In this document: piece after piece, positions 34,927 through 43,801 of the stretch | How the letters are laid out: every line of letters begins with the position of its first letter | How positions within the stretch are numbered: position 1 is the stretch's first letter | DNA from: Paraflavitalea sp. CAU 1676 | GTDB taxonomy: Bacteria; Bacteroidota; Bacteroidia; Chitinophagales; Chitinophagaceae | DNA length: 64,000 nt | Reading direction: 5' to 3' | Assembly: GCF_029223285.1 (NCBI RefSeq) | Contig: NZ_JARHUJ010000004.1 | Location: 248,001 to 312,000 of the forward strand | Position numbers and translations under genes: made by a program | The notes under the pieces: model-generated | What the model was told of the DNA's origin: nothing | What the model saw: the letters and a program-made list of their open reading frames with translations, nothing else | The model's database searches: none

Positions 34927-36579
34927 ATGAAACAGATCGTGTTGAAAGTGCATCCGAAAGACAATGTGCTGGTAGCGTTGCAAGACCTCGCCAAAGGACA
35001 AACCATTCCCTATAACGGCAGCGAATACACCCTGGTGGAAGACATTCCTGCAAAGCACAAATTCACCACGGAGACCCTACCGGTGGGTGGAGCGGTAACG
35101 ATGTACGGTGTGCTCATTGGCAAGGCCAAAGAACCCATCCGGTTAGGCGCCCGCATCTCTACGTCCAACCTCAAACATGCGGCCGATGAATACCAGCTGT
35201 CCGACACCCGGAGAACAAGCTGGCATATACCCGATATAGCCCGCTGGCAAAGCAAGACCTTCCAGGGTTTCCACCGGGCCGACGGCAGCGTTGGCACCGC
35301 CAACTACTGGCTGGTAGTGCCCCTCGTGTTTTGCGAGAACCGCAACGTGGAAGTGCTGAAGGAGGCCCTGCTCGAAGAGTTGGGCTACGCCCGGCCAAAA
35401 AAGTATAATGATTTGACAAAGCAGCTGATCGATGCCTATCAGAAAGGCGTTAATATTGACACGGTGGAATTCAGCCAGCCTGCGTCGTCGGACGGACAGG
35501 CCAATCGCCATTTGTTCAAAAATGTGGATGGAATAAAATTCCTTTCGCATGAAGGCGGTTGTGGTGGCATCAGGCAGGACGCACAAACCCTGTGCGGATT
35601 GCTAGCCGGTTACATCACCCACCCTAATGTAGCAGGCGCTACGGTGCTCAGCCTCGGCTGTCAGAATGCACAGGTAGCCATGCTGCAGGAAGAGATCGCC
35701 AAAAGAGCTCCCAACTTCAGCAAGCCCCTCTACATCATGGAGCAGCAGAAAGTGGGCCTCGAAACCGATCTGCTGGCACAAGCCGTTAAGCAAACCTTTG
35801 CAGGCCTCGTGGAAGCAGATAAGTACGCACGCCAACCTGCCCCCCTCAGTAAGATCTGTATCGGGCTCGAATGCGGCGGCTCCGATGGTTTCTCCGGCAT
35901 CTCGGCCAACCCGGCAGTAGGTTATACCTCCGATCTGCTGGTGGCGCTGGGAGGGTCGGTCATCCTCTCCGAATTTCCCGAGCTCTGCGGCGTAGAGCAG
36001 GAGATGAGCGACCGCTGCACCACCCAGGACAGCGCCAAAAAGTTCATTGACCTCATGCGCTCCTACAACGCCCGTGCCGTGGCGGTAGGATCAGGTTTCG
36101 ATATGAATCCCTCGCCCGGTAATATCAAGGATGGTCTCATCACCGATGCCATCAAATCGGCAGGGGCCGCCAAAAAGGGAGGTACTTCACCCGTCACCGA
36201 TGTACTCGATTATCCGGAAAAAGTCACCAAACCAGGTCTCAACCTCCTGTGCACACCCGGCAACGATGTAGAGTCGACCACCGCCGAAGTAGCATCGGGA
36301 GCAACCGTGGTTCTCTTTACCACCGGCCTCGGAACACCCACCGGCAATCCTATCGCACCGGTCGTGAAAATATCCAGCAATACTACCCTGTATAAGAAGA
36401 TGAACGATATCATCGACCTCAATGCAGGTACCATCATCGAAGGCGAGGAAACCATCGAACAATGTGGCGAACGCATCCTGGACTACATCGTAAAAGTAGC
36501 CAGCGGCGAAACCGTCGTTCACGCGGTAAAACACGGACAGGATGATTTCATTCCCTGGAAAAGAGGAGTGTCATTATAA
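34927..36579 (+). CDS. uxaA: Altronate dehydratase
   Basis: 550 residues from the ATG at 34927, where homologues begin ('MKQIVLKVHPKDNVLVAL'). An ATG at 34894 overlaps the uxaB stop by one base and would add 11 residues. Residues 1-95 form the SAF domain. The main UxaA domain has 'HEGGCGGIRQDAQTLCGLLA', 'LSLGCQNAQ', 'GLECGGSDGFSGISANPAVG' and 'GLGTPTGNPIAPVVK', including the conserved Cys residues that bind iron. The enzyme converts D-altronate to 2-keto-3-deoxygluconate (KDG). It is cytoplasmic, and its order between uxaB and uxaC is fully consistent with galacturonate breakdown. Confidence 0.95.
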   Translation: MKQIVLKVHPKDNVLVALQDLAKGQTIPYNGSEYTLVEDIPAKHKFTTETLPVGGAVTMYGVLIGKAKEPIRLGARISTSNLKHAADEYQLSDTRRTSWHIPDIARWQSKTFQGFHRADGSVGTANYWLVVPLVFCENRNVEVLKEALLEELGYARPKKYNDLTKQLIDAYQKGVNIDTVEFSQPASSDGQANRHLFKNVDGIKFLSHEGGCGGIRQDAQTLCGLLAGYITHPNVAGATVLSLGCQNAQVAMLQEEIAKRAPNFSKPLYIMEQQKVGLETDLLAQAVKQTFAGLVEADKYARQPAPLSKICIGLECGGSDGFSGISANPAVGYTSDLLVALGGSVILSEFPELCGVEQEMSDRCTTQDSAKKFIDLMRSYNARAVAVGSGFDMNPSPGNIKDGLITDAIKSAGAAKKGGTSPVTDVLDYPEKVTKPGLNLLCTPGNDVESTTAEVASGATVVLFTTGLGTPTGNPIAPVVKISSNTTLYKKMNDIIDLNAGTIIEGEETIEQCGERILDYIVKVASGETVVHAVKHGQDDFIPWKRGVSL

Positions 36580-36624
36580 ATTGAAATAGCACGCAGCACA
36601 GACTCGGAGCACTAAAAAACTAAT

Positions 36625-38067
36625 ATGAAGAATTTCTTAGACGAACATTTTCTCCTGCATAGCAAAACAGCGCAAAAGCTGTATCATGATTATGCTAAGA
36701 ACATGCCCATCATCGACTACCATTGCCACCTGCCCCAGCAACAGATCGCGGAAGACAAGAAGTTTGAGAACCTCACCCAGATCTGGTTGTACGGCGATCA
36801 CTATAAATGGCGCGCCATGCGCACCAACGGTGCCGACGAAAAATACTGCACCGGCAATGCCAGCGATTATGAGAAGTTTGAGAAATGGGCCGAGACTGTT
36901 CCCTACACCCTCCGCAATCCTCTGTATCACTGGACGCACCTCGAGCTGCAGCGCTATTTTGGTGTGGAGAAAGTGCTGAACCCCACAACAGCGCGGGAGA
37001 TCTATGAAGAGTGCACCGCCAAACTTCAAACGCCCGATTTCAGCGTACGCAACCTGTTGCGTAAAATGGATGTGCGCCTCGTATGTACGACCGATGATCC
37101 TGTCGATAATCTCGAGTACCATGCACAACTGCAGGCCGAGCGTTTTGAAATACCCATCCTGCCTGCCTTCAGGCCCGATGCGGCCATGAATGTAGACAAC
37201 ACGGCCAATTTCAATAAGTATGTAGCGCGGGTAGAGAAAGCCGCAAACGTTTCCGTAAATTCTTACAGCGATTATCTCACCGCTTTGAAGAAACGCCACG
37301 ACTTCTTCGCAGCCCATGGCTGTAGTGTATCCGATCATGGCCTCGAAGAGATCTATGCAGAAGATTACACCGAAGCAGAGATCAAAGCGATCTTCGATAA
37401 GGTGCGTGGTGGAAAGGACCTCGATCTCACAGAGCGTAAGAAATTCAAATCGGCCATGCTGGTCGTATTTGCTGAATGGGATTGGGAAAGAGGCTGGATA
37501 CAACAGTATCACCTGGGAGCACTGCGCAACAACAACAGCCGCATGCTCAGTCAGTTGGGTCCCGATACTGGTTGGGATTCCATCGGCGATTTCTCACAGG
37601 CCCGGGCACTCTCTAAGTTCCTGAACCGCCTCGATACGGATGATAAACTCACCAAAACAATCCTCTATAATCTCAACCCTGCCGATAACGAACTCATGGC
37701 CACCATGATAGGCAACTTCAATGATGGCTCATCGGCCGGTAAGATACAATGGGGATCGGGCTGGTGGTTCCTCGATCAGAAAGATGGCATGATCAAACAG
37801 ATGAACACTTTATCGAATATGGGCTTGCTCAGCAGGTTTGTAGGCATGCTAACCGATTCAAGAAGTTTCTTATCATACCCACGTCATGAGTATTTCCGTC
37901 GTATCTTGTGCAACCTGTTTGGAGAAGAAATAGAGAATGGAGAACTGCCTAATGATATCCCCTGGGTAGGCAAAGTGATACAGGACATTTGTTTCCACAA
38001 CGCCAAGAACTATTTCAATTGGCAGTACGTCGAGAAACAATCGATCATCACGGAAAAAATCTTTTAA
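36625..38067 (+). CDS. uxaC: Glucuronate/galacturonate isomerase
   Basis: 480 residues, close to the usual UxaC length. It starts 'MKNFLDEHFLLHSKTAQKLY' and has 'MPIIDYHCHLPQQQIAEDKK' with the metal-binding His pair of the amidohydrolase fold. It also has 'RLVCTTDDPVDNLEYH' and near the C-terminus 'RFVGMLTDSRSFLSYPRHEY'. UxaC isomerises galacturonate to tagaturonate and glucuronate to fructuronate in the cytoplasm. It therefore supplies UxaB. The gene is 45 bases after uxaA and 17 bases before kduD, all on one strand. Confidence 0.96.
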   Translation: MKNFLDEHFLLHSKTAQKLYHDYAKNMPIIDYHCHLPQQQIAEDKKFENLTQIWLYGDHYKWRAMRTNGADEKYCTGNASDYEKFEKWAETVPYTLRNPLYHWTHLELQRYFGVEKVLNPTTAREIYEECTAKLQTPDFSVRNLLRKMDVRLVCTTDDPVDNLEYHAQLQAERFEIPILPAFRPDAAMNVDNTANFNKYVARVEKAANVSVNSYSDYLTALKKRHDFFAAHGCSVSDHGLEEIYAEDYTEAEIKAIFDKVRGGKDLDLTERKKFKSAMLVVFAEWDWERGWIQQYHLGALRNNNSRMLSQLGPDTGWDSIGDFSQARALSKFLNRLDTDDKLTKTILYNLNPADNELMATMIGNFNDGSSAGKIQWGSGWWFLDQKDGMIKQMNTLSNMGLLSRFVGMLTDSRSFLSYPRHEYFRRILCNLFGEEIENGELPNDIPWVGKVIQDICFHNAKNYFNWQYVEKQSIITEKIF

Positions 38068-38084
38068 CAAGCGGCACACACACC

Positions 38085-38855
38085 ATGGCAATTCTGGATC
38101 TCTTTAGTCTAAAAGGAAAAACTGCACTCGTAACAGGTTGTAACAAAGGAATCGGTAAGGGAATGGCGCTGGGCCTTGCAGAAGCAGGTGCCGATATCAT
38201 CGGTGTATCAGGTTCGCTCGAACTGAGCGGCAGCGATATCGAAAAACAGGTCACCGCCCTCGGCAGAAAGTTTAAGGCATACCAGGCCGATCTTTCCGAC
38301 CGCAACAGCCTCTACGCTTTCATCGAAAAAGCCAAAGCAGAGAATCCCATCATCGACATATTGGTCAACAACGCAGGTACCATCATGCGTAAACCAGCCG
38401 CCGAACATCCCGATGAATATTGGGATAAGGTCATGTCCATCAACCTCGATGCGCCCTTTATCCTGGCCCGCGAATTCGGAAAGGATATGGTGGCCCGTGG
38501 CAGCGGCAAGGTCATCTTTACCTGCTCATTGCTCACCTTCCAGGGCGGCATCAATGTGCCCTCTTATGCATCCAGCAAAGGAGCGCTCGGCAGCCTGATC
38601 AAAGCATTAGCCAACGAGTGGGCGCCCAACGGTGTGAACGTAAATGGAATAGCTCCCGGTTACATAGCCACCGATAATACCGAAGCATTGCGTAACGATC
38701 CGGTTCGCAGCAAATCCATCCTCGATCGTATCCCCGCTGGCCGCTGGGGCGATCCGGAAGATTTCAAAGGCGCCGCCGTATACCTCGCTTCTGCAGCAGG
38801 CAGCTATGTAAACGGAACCATCATTACCGTAGACGGTGGCTGGATGGGCCGCTAA
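38085..38855 (+). CDS. kduD: 2-dehydro-3-deoxy-D-gluconate 5-dehydrogenase
   Basis: 256-residue short-chain dehydrogenase from the ATG at 38085 ('MAILDLFSLKGKTALVTG'); the frame is open upstream but overlaps uxaC. The NAD-binding motif is 'TGCNKGIGKG', the active-site residues are Ser in 'IFTCSLLTFQGG' and Tyr/Lys in 'YASSKGAL', and the end is 'GTIITVDGGWMGR' as in KduD. It reduces 2,5-diketo-3-deoxygluconate, the KduI product, to KDG. Generic gluconate 5-dehydrogenase is the main alternative, but the adjacent kduI gene decides for KduD. Confidence 0.92.
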   Translation: MAILDLFSLKGKTALVTGCNKGIGKGMALGLAEAGADIIGVSGSLELSGSDIEKQVTALGRKFKAYQADLSDRNSLYAFIEKAKAENPIIDILVNNAGTIMRKPAAEHPDEYWDKVMSINLDAPFILAREFGKDMVARGSGKVIFTCSLLTFQGGINVPSYASSKGALGSLIKALANEWAPNGVNVNGIAPGYIATDNTEALRNDPVRSKSILDRIPAGRWGDPEDFKGAAVYLASAAGSYVNGTIITVDGGWMGR

Positions 38856-38937
38856 CCCTGTCACAAACAGCAAAGCGATAAAAGATCGCACGATACACCA
38901 AGTAAAAAACAGGCATTACAAAATCCGACATAGGAAC

Positions 38938-39768
38938 ATGGAGATAAGATTTCAGAATAGTCCGAAGGAAACCAGCCGCATGAATACCGAAGAGCTGCGG
39001 GAGAATTTTCATATCCCCGCACTCATGCAGGATGATAACATCAAATTGGTGTACTCACACTACGATCGCGTGATCGTGGGTGGCGCCAAGCCGGTGAGCA
39101 AAGCGGTAGAATTACCCAATCATCCCGAACTGCGCGCTGATTACTTCCTCGAACGCCGCGAACTGGGCATCATCAATGTAGGTGGTAACGGAACGGTGGA
39201 GGCTGATGGCGTGAAGCACCAGCTGCGCAAGCTCGATTGTCTTTACCTCGGTAAAGGTGTCAGGAAAGTGACCTTTAGCAGCGATGATAAGAGTGCACCT
39301 GCAGTGTACTACCTGTTGTCGTCGCCGGCACATGCTACGTATCCCACTCGCGTACTCACCCGGGAAGAAGCATCACCAACGGAAATGGGCGATCAATCGA
39401 CCGCCAATCGCCGTACGATCTATAAATATATCCATGCAGATGGCATTCAAAGCAGCCAGCTGGTAATGGGCCTTACGGTATTGAGCAGCGGCAGTGTATG
39501 GAACACCATGCCTGCACACGTGCACACCCGCCGTATGGAAGCCTATTTCTATTTCGATGTATTGGAACAACACCGGGTATTCCATTTTATGGGAGAACCA
39601 ACGGAGACCAGGCACCTGCTCATCGCCAATCATGAAGCGATCGTGTCACCGCCCTGGTCCATACACTCAGGTTGTGGAACCGCTGCCTACTCCTTCATTT
39701 GGGGAATGGCCGGCGAAAACTACACCTACACCGATATGGATGCCGTAGCCATTGCCGATATCCGGTAA
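38938..39768 (+). CDS. kduI: 5-keto-4-deoxyuronate isomerase (4-deoxy-L-threo-5-hexosulose-uronate ketol-isomerase)
   Basis: 276 residues from the ATG at 38938, matching the usual length of about 278. The cupin-like fold carries the zinc site 'MPAHVHTRRMEAYFYFD' (H-x-H-x4-E), with a further His in the C-terminal part. The segments 'FLERRELGIINVGGNG' and 'LYLGKGVRKVTF' are typical of KduI. It isomerises the rearranged unsaturated uronate released by pectate lyase and GH105 action. The 82-base gap before it is the largest between catabolic genes in this operon; I see no promoter there. Confidence 0.95.
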   Translation: MEIRFQNSPKETSRMNTEELRENFHIPALMQDDNIKLVYSHYDRVIVGGAKPVSKAVELPNHPELRADYFLERRELGIINVGGNGTVEADGVKHQLRKLDCLYLGKGVRKVTFSSDDKSAPAVYYLLSSPAHATYPTRVLTREEASPTEMGDQSTANRRTIYKYIHADGIQSSQLVMGLTVLSSGSVWNTMPAHVHTRRMEAYFYFDVLEQHRVFHFMGEPTETRHLLIANHEAIVSPPWSIHSGCGTAAYSFIWGMAGENYTYTDMDAVAIADIR

Positions 39769-39833
39769 TGCAGAAAGGGATCACAGCAACGATCCCGTGC
39801 AGTAAAGAGAACACCTAATATTTAGCAGCACAT

Positions 39834-40850
39834 ATGAAAGGAACCGTATTTTGTTTCGGTGAACTGTTACTGCGCATGTCTCCCGTCCTCAACAGGGAAT
39901 GGATACAAACCAACACGATGCCTGTGTACGTGGGCGGCGCAGAACTCAATGTAGCCACCGCACTGGCGCGTTGGGGAGTACCCGCAAGGTACAGTACGGC
40001 CCTGCCAGACAACTACCTCTCCAAAGAGATCTGCGACGAGATCCGGACCAAGAAGATAGATACCTCAGCCATACATTATTCCGGCAACAGGGTAGGGCTT
40101 TATTACCTGCCCCAGGGAGCCGATATGAAGAACGCCGGCGTGATCTACGATCGCGCCCATTCCTCCTTCGCCTCCTTACAGCCAGGTATGATCGATTGGG
40201 ATACTGTACTTAAAGACGTATCCTGGTTCCACTTCAGCGCCATCAGCCCCGCCCTCAATGAGAACGTGGTAGCTGTGTGCGAAGAAGGAGCCGCCGCGGC
40301 TTCTGCCAAAGGCATTACGGTTTCTGTCGATCTCAATTATCGCGCAAAACTGTGGCAGTATGGTAAAAAGCCGGTAGAGATCATGCCCCGCCTCGCAAAG
40401 TATTGCGATGTCATCATGGGCAATATCTGGGCAGCAAATAGCTTGCTCGGCATATCCGTCGATCCCGAAATACACATCGATGGCAAGCGCGAGGATTTCC
40501 TGGCGCACGCTACCAAAACATCGCTGGCCATACAACAGGCCTATCCGAAGTGTAAGACCGTCGCCAACACGTTCCGCTTCGATGCAGGCGATGGAGGCAT
40601 ACTTTATTATGCCGCCTTGTATAACGGCGGTCAGTTATACTACACCAAAGAACTCACAGCCGCTAAGATCATCGATAAAGTAGGCAGCGGAGACTGTTTC
40701 ATGGCTGGGCTTATTCATGGCCTTTACCACGGGCATGATTCACAGAAAGTGATCGATGTAGCGGCCCGCGCCGCCTTCGGAAAGCTCATGGAGAAAGGCG
40801 ATGCTACCAGCCAGGAAATGTCAACCATCATTGCACAACTAGACAAGTAA
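39834..40850 (+). CDS. kdgK: 2-keto-3-deoxygluconate kinase (PfkB family)
   Basis: 338 residues. The start 'KGTVFCFGELLLRMSP' and the substrate loop 'YVGGAELNVATALARWG' are PfkB features. The C-terminal anion hole with catalytic Asp is 'DKVGSGDCFMAGLIHGLYHG', and 'SVDLNYRAKLW' is the family's sugar-binding/ATP segment. It phosphorylates KDG to KDPG in the cytoplasm. The gene after it (8-base gap) encodes the matching aldolase, which supports KDG as the substrate over other sugars. Confidence 0.93.
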   Translation: MKGTVFCFGELLLRMSPVLNREWIQTNTMPVYVGGAELNVATALARWGVPARYSTALPDNYLSKEICDEIRTKKIDTSAIHYSGNRVGLYYLPQGADMKNAGVIYDRAHSSFASLQPGMIDWDTVLKDVSWFHFSAISPALNENVVAVCEEGAAAASAKGITVSVDLNYRAKLWQYGKKPVEIMPRLAKYCDVIMGNIWAANSLLGISVDPEIHIDGKREDFLAHATKTSLAIQQAYPKCKTVANTFRFDAGDGGILYYAALYNGGQLYYTKELTAAKIIDKVGSGDCFMAGLIHGLYHGHDSQKVIDVAARAAFGKLMEKGDATSQEMSTIIAQLDK

Positions 40851-40858
40851 CGATACCT

Positions 40859-41515
40859 ATGAACGCAATCATTAAAAGAATAGAAGAGCAGGGAGTATTG
40901 CCCCTTTACTTTCATCCCGATGCAACCGTGAGTGTAGAAGTGCTGAAAGCCTTGTACGCGGCCGGCATCCGTGCGGTAGAATACACCAACCGGGGAGAGG
41001 AAGCATTGGAGAATTTCAAGCTGCTCAAAGAAACGCGCGACCAGGAATTACCCGAACTGCTCCTGGGTATCGGCACCATCAAGCGTAAAAAAGAAGCCAA
41101 GGCTTTCATGAAAGCCGGCGCCGATTTCATCATTGCCCCGGGTATGATCGAAGAAGTAGCCGAAACAGTATTGAAAGAAGAGATGGTATGGATACCCGGT
41201 TGCATGACCACCACCGAGATCATCCGTGCCGAAGACGCCGGAGCAAAACTCATCAAGCTGTTTCCCGGTAATTTGCTGGGGCCCTCCTTCGTTAGCGCTA
41301 TTAAAGAACTGTTCCCCGGTCTCAAATTCATGCCCACCGGTGGCGTGGAAGTGAGCAAAGATAACCTCACCGGTTGGTTCAAATCGGGTGTGGTGGCAGT
41401 AGGTATGGGCAGCAAGCTCATCACCAAAGAGATACTGGAGAAGAAGGAATATGAAACCCTCATCACGAAGACCAAAGAAGCCATGGCATTGGTAAAAGAA
41501 GTACGGGGCCATTGA
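40859..41515 (+). CDS. kdgA: KDPG/KHG aldolase
   Basis: 218-residue class I aldolase. The Schiff-base lysine is in 'GAKLIKLFPGNLLGPSFV', the active-site Glu is in 'IRAVEYTNRGEEALE', and 'KFMPTGGVEVSKDNL' is the phosphate-binding TGGV segment. It splits 2-keto-3-deoxy-6-phosphogluconate into pyruvate and glyceraldehyde 3-phosphate, the end point of both uronate branches. It is translated 8 bases after kdgK. The eda family name is equally valid. Confidence 0.95.
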   Translation: MNAIIKRIEEQGVLPLYFHPDATVSVEVLKALYAAGIRAVEYTNRGEEALENFKLLKETRDQELPELLLGIGTIKRKKEAKAFMKAGADFIIAPGMIEEVAETVLKEEMVWIPGCMTTTEIIRAEDAGAKLIKLFPGNLLGPSFVSAIKELFPGLKFMPTGGVEVSKDNLTGWFKSGVVAVGMGSKLITKEILEKKEYETLITKTKEAMALVKEVRGH

Positions 41516-41578
41516 TAGCAATCCCTTCCAACATACATCACCCAACATACCCCACACCAATCAACAAAAAATAACGAC

Positions 41579-43150
41579 ATGCAGCAAGCCATAGGCAAAT
41601 ACAGGTGGACGATCTGTGCCCTCTTATTTTTCGCCACCACCGTTAACTACCTCGACAGGCAGGTGTTGAGCCTCCTGCAACCCCGCCTCGAATCGCTGTA
41701 CAACTGGTCAAGCAGCGACTACGCCAATATCGCTGCCGTATTTCAGTTTACCTACGCGATCTTCATGTTGTTTGCCGGTCGCATCATCGACAAGTTGGGA
41801 ACCAAAAAAGGGTATGCCTGGGCCATCGTGATCTGGTCTATTGGGGCCATCATTCACTCACAGGCCGAGCCCATTGGCCAGGCCGTAGGAGCGGTAGTAG
41901 GTGCAGCAGGCGCCTTCTCGGTGATCGGGTTCATGGTATGTCGTGCCGTACTGGCACTGGGTGAAGCAGGGAACTTCCCCGCTGCCATCAAAGCCACGGC
42001 GGAATATTTCCCCAAGAAAGAACGATCATTCGCAACCGGTATATTCAACTCCGGCGCCAACGTGGGCGCCATCCTTGCACCACTTACTGTGCCCTGGATC
42101 GCCGACCATTGGGGTTGGGGCGCCGCCTTCGAGATCATTGGTGCTGTTGGATTTCTCTGGCTGATATTCTGGTTGGTCTTCTATGAAAGACCCGAAAAGC
42201 AAAAAAGACTGTCTGCCGCCGAACTGGCGTACATACAAACCAACGAGGAAGATAAAACCGCTGCCCCTGTAGCAACAGAAGATAAAGGAAAAGTATCCTG
42301 GTTCAAACTGCTCACCTATCGCCAAACCTGGGCCTTTACAGCCGGTAAGTTCTGTACCGATGGTATCTGGTGGTTCTTCCTGTTCTGGCTGCCCGCTTAC
42401 CTGAAAGCGCAGTATGGCATGGTGGGTGAGTCCATCCAGTTTCCGCTGGCGATCTGCTATACGTTTGCGATGATCGGTAGCATCGGCGGTGGTTGGTTCC
42501 CCATGTATTTTATCAGGAAAGGCTATGCCGCCTACGATGGCCGTATGCGCGCCATGTTGATGATCGCTGTATTCCCACTCGTGGTATTGCTGGCACAGCC
42601 CCTCGGTTATATCAGTTTCTGGGTACCGGTTTTCTTCATCGGTATCGGAACGGCGGCGCACCAGGCCTGGAGCGCCAACATCTTCACCACGGTATCTGAT
42701 ATGTTCCCCAAGAAAGCTGTGGGGTCAGTGATAGGGATCGGAGGTATGGCCGGCGGACTCGGTGGCGTACTCGTTACCAAGATCGGTGGCTGGCTGTTCG
42801 ACGGGTACACAAAAGCAGGTATTGCCCGTACCTGGGTCGATGCCAAGGCTGCCGGACTCGGTGAATTCGTCGACAGGATCCTGGCCATGAACCTGGTTAC
42901 CAAAACCGGCGATAAGGTCGATATCCACGCAAAAGCACTCTCCAACATATCAAAAGATGTAGTAGAGCAGATCAAGACCATTGATCCTGCCTCATTCGAT
43001 AAGCTGCTGGCCATCCAAAAGCCACTGGTACAATCGGAAATGGCTTCCGCCTATACGATCATGTTTGCCATCTGTGGCCTTGCTTACCTGATAGCCTGGA
43101 CGATCATGAAACTATTGGTACCTAAGTACAAACCGATCACTGATCTGTAA
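41579..43150 (+). CDS. Hexuronate MFS transporter (ExuT-like) with C-terminal insertion
   Basis: 523 residues with the MFS topology. It starts 'YRWTICALLFFATTVNYLDRQ' and has the loop 'FAGRIIDKLGTKKGYAWA' and 'LALGEAGNFPAAIKATAEYF', as in anion:cation symporters such as ExuT. It would import galacturonate across the inner membrane. ExuT proteins have about 430-470 residues. The surplus here is a hydrophilic stretch of about 80 residues (about 420-490, 'AAGLGEFVDRILAMN' to 'SFDKLLAIQKPLVQSE') before the last membrane segment. It ends the operon; a terminator follows 26 bases after the stop. Confidence 0.9.
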   Translation: MQQAIGKYRWTICALLFFATTVNYLDRQVLSLLQPRLESLYNWSSSDYANIAAVFQFTYAIFMLFAGRIIDKLGTKKGYAWAIVIWSIGAIIHSQAEPIGQAVGAVVGAAGAFSVIGFMVCRAVLALGEAGNFPAAIKATAEYFPKKERSFATGIFNSGANVGAILAPLTVPWIADHWGWGAAFEIIGAVGFLWLIFWLVFYERPEKQKRLSAAELAYIQTNEEDKTAAPVATEDKGKVSWFKLLTYRQTWAFTAGKFCTDGIWWFFLFWLPAYLKAQYGMVGESIQFPLAICYTFAMIGSIGGGWFPMYFIRKGYAAYDGRMRAMLMIAVFPLVVLLAQPLGYISFWVPVFFIGIGTAAHQAWSANIFTTVSDMFPKKAVGSVIGIGGMAGGLGGVLVTKIGGWLFDGYTKAGIARTWVDAKAAGLGEFVDRILAMNLVTKTGDKVDIHAKALSNISKDVVEQIKTIDPASFDKLLAIQKPLVQSEMASAYTIMFAICGLAYLIAWTIMKLLVPKYKPITDL

Positions 43151-43176
43151 ACAGATAAAGACACTATGAACAAACG

Positions 43177-43210
43177 ACAGGGCTGACCCGCAAAGGTCAG
43201 CCCTGTTTTA
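43177..43210 (+). terminator. Rho-independent terminator of the uronate operon
   Basis: 'acagggctgacc' (43177-43188) pairs perfectly with 'ggtcagccctgt' (43195-43206) around a 6-base loop, followed by a T-rich tail. It lies 26 bases after the transporter stop. Confidence 0.95.
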
Positions 43211-43285
43211 TTGGATACTTTTAAAGTATTTCGCTCTTACACTTGCCCTTACTTACCTGACAAGGGTGTAAACATCCTCCTGCTG

Positions 43286-43410
43286 GCAGGTCCGCTTTGT
43301 TCCCCCAAAGCCTAAACTTTTCTTCTCTCCGCAGACCCGCTTTACCCCAAAAAAGCGCATACTTTTCTCCTCCCCGCAAGTCCTTTTTGCCCGCAAAATG
43401 CGTAAATTAG
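43286..43410. repeat. Imperfect 45-bp tandem repeat, 2.8 copies
   Basis: Copies start at 43286, 43331 and 43376, each with 'gcag' or 'gcaa' and then a pyrimidine-rich stretch. By hand alignment copies 1 and 2 agree at 32 of 45 positions. Copy 3 is partial and more divergent. Confidence 0.65.
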
Positions 43411-43623
43411 ATGCAGCAGATCAGTGATAAAACAAGGAGTTGAGCTACCATACTGTCATGCCCGGATCAGGTCAAGTTGATCAGGGTCAAATGGCAATAA
43501 ATCGTAAAGAGCGATCAAAATCAGCGAGCATCCCCCAAAGCTATTCATTTAGAAGGTATTAACCCTGAAGCGAGCATTTCTCCCAACTTCTCTCCCGGCA
43601 ACTCCGCCAATGTGAAATAAGAC

Positions 43624-43678
43624 ACCTTATCGAGACCTTACCGAGACGTTATCGAGACCTTATCGAGACTTTATCGAG
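43624..43678. repeat. 11-bp tandem repeat, five copies
   Basis: Unit 'accttatcgag' repeats at 43624, 43635, 43646, 43657 and 43668 with at most one change per copy and no spacers. The period is close to one DNA helical turn, so every copy faces the same side of the helix. Confidence 0.9.
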
Positions 43679-43801
43679 ACCCGGCCCCGTACCGGGCCCT
43701 AACCGGCCAGTACCCGCACCCTGGTGCGACAAGGGTACCAGGTATACATGCTGCCACCCTGGCATGCAGTCAACTACCAGCCAAAGAGCCGGAACCACCA
43801 A

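Larger units (their letters stand above)
43211..43801. repeat. Noncoding repeat-rich island
   Basis: No supported gene lies here. It holds an imperfect 45-base tandem repeat (43286-43410), a direct pair 'gatcaggtcaa'/'gatcagggtcaa' (43465-43490), an 11-base tandem repeat (43624-43678), and GC-rich inverted repeats at 43680-43770 such as 'gtaccc...gggtac' around 'cgcaccctggtgcg'. A reading frame from 43724 is only the antisense of the SMR gene. It sits between the uronate operon terminator and a convergent gene. Confidence 0.7.

Noticed and set aside
37241-37256. LacI-like palindrome 'gcaaacgtttccgtaa'
   Set aside because: It lies inside uxaC and its codons are explained by the protein; likely chance.
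43624-43678. Possible CRISPR array
   Set aside because: The 11-base units are directly adjacent with no spacers, and no cas gene is near.
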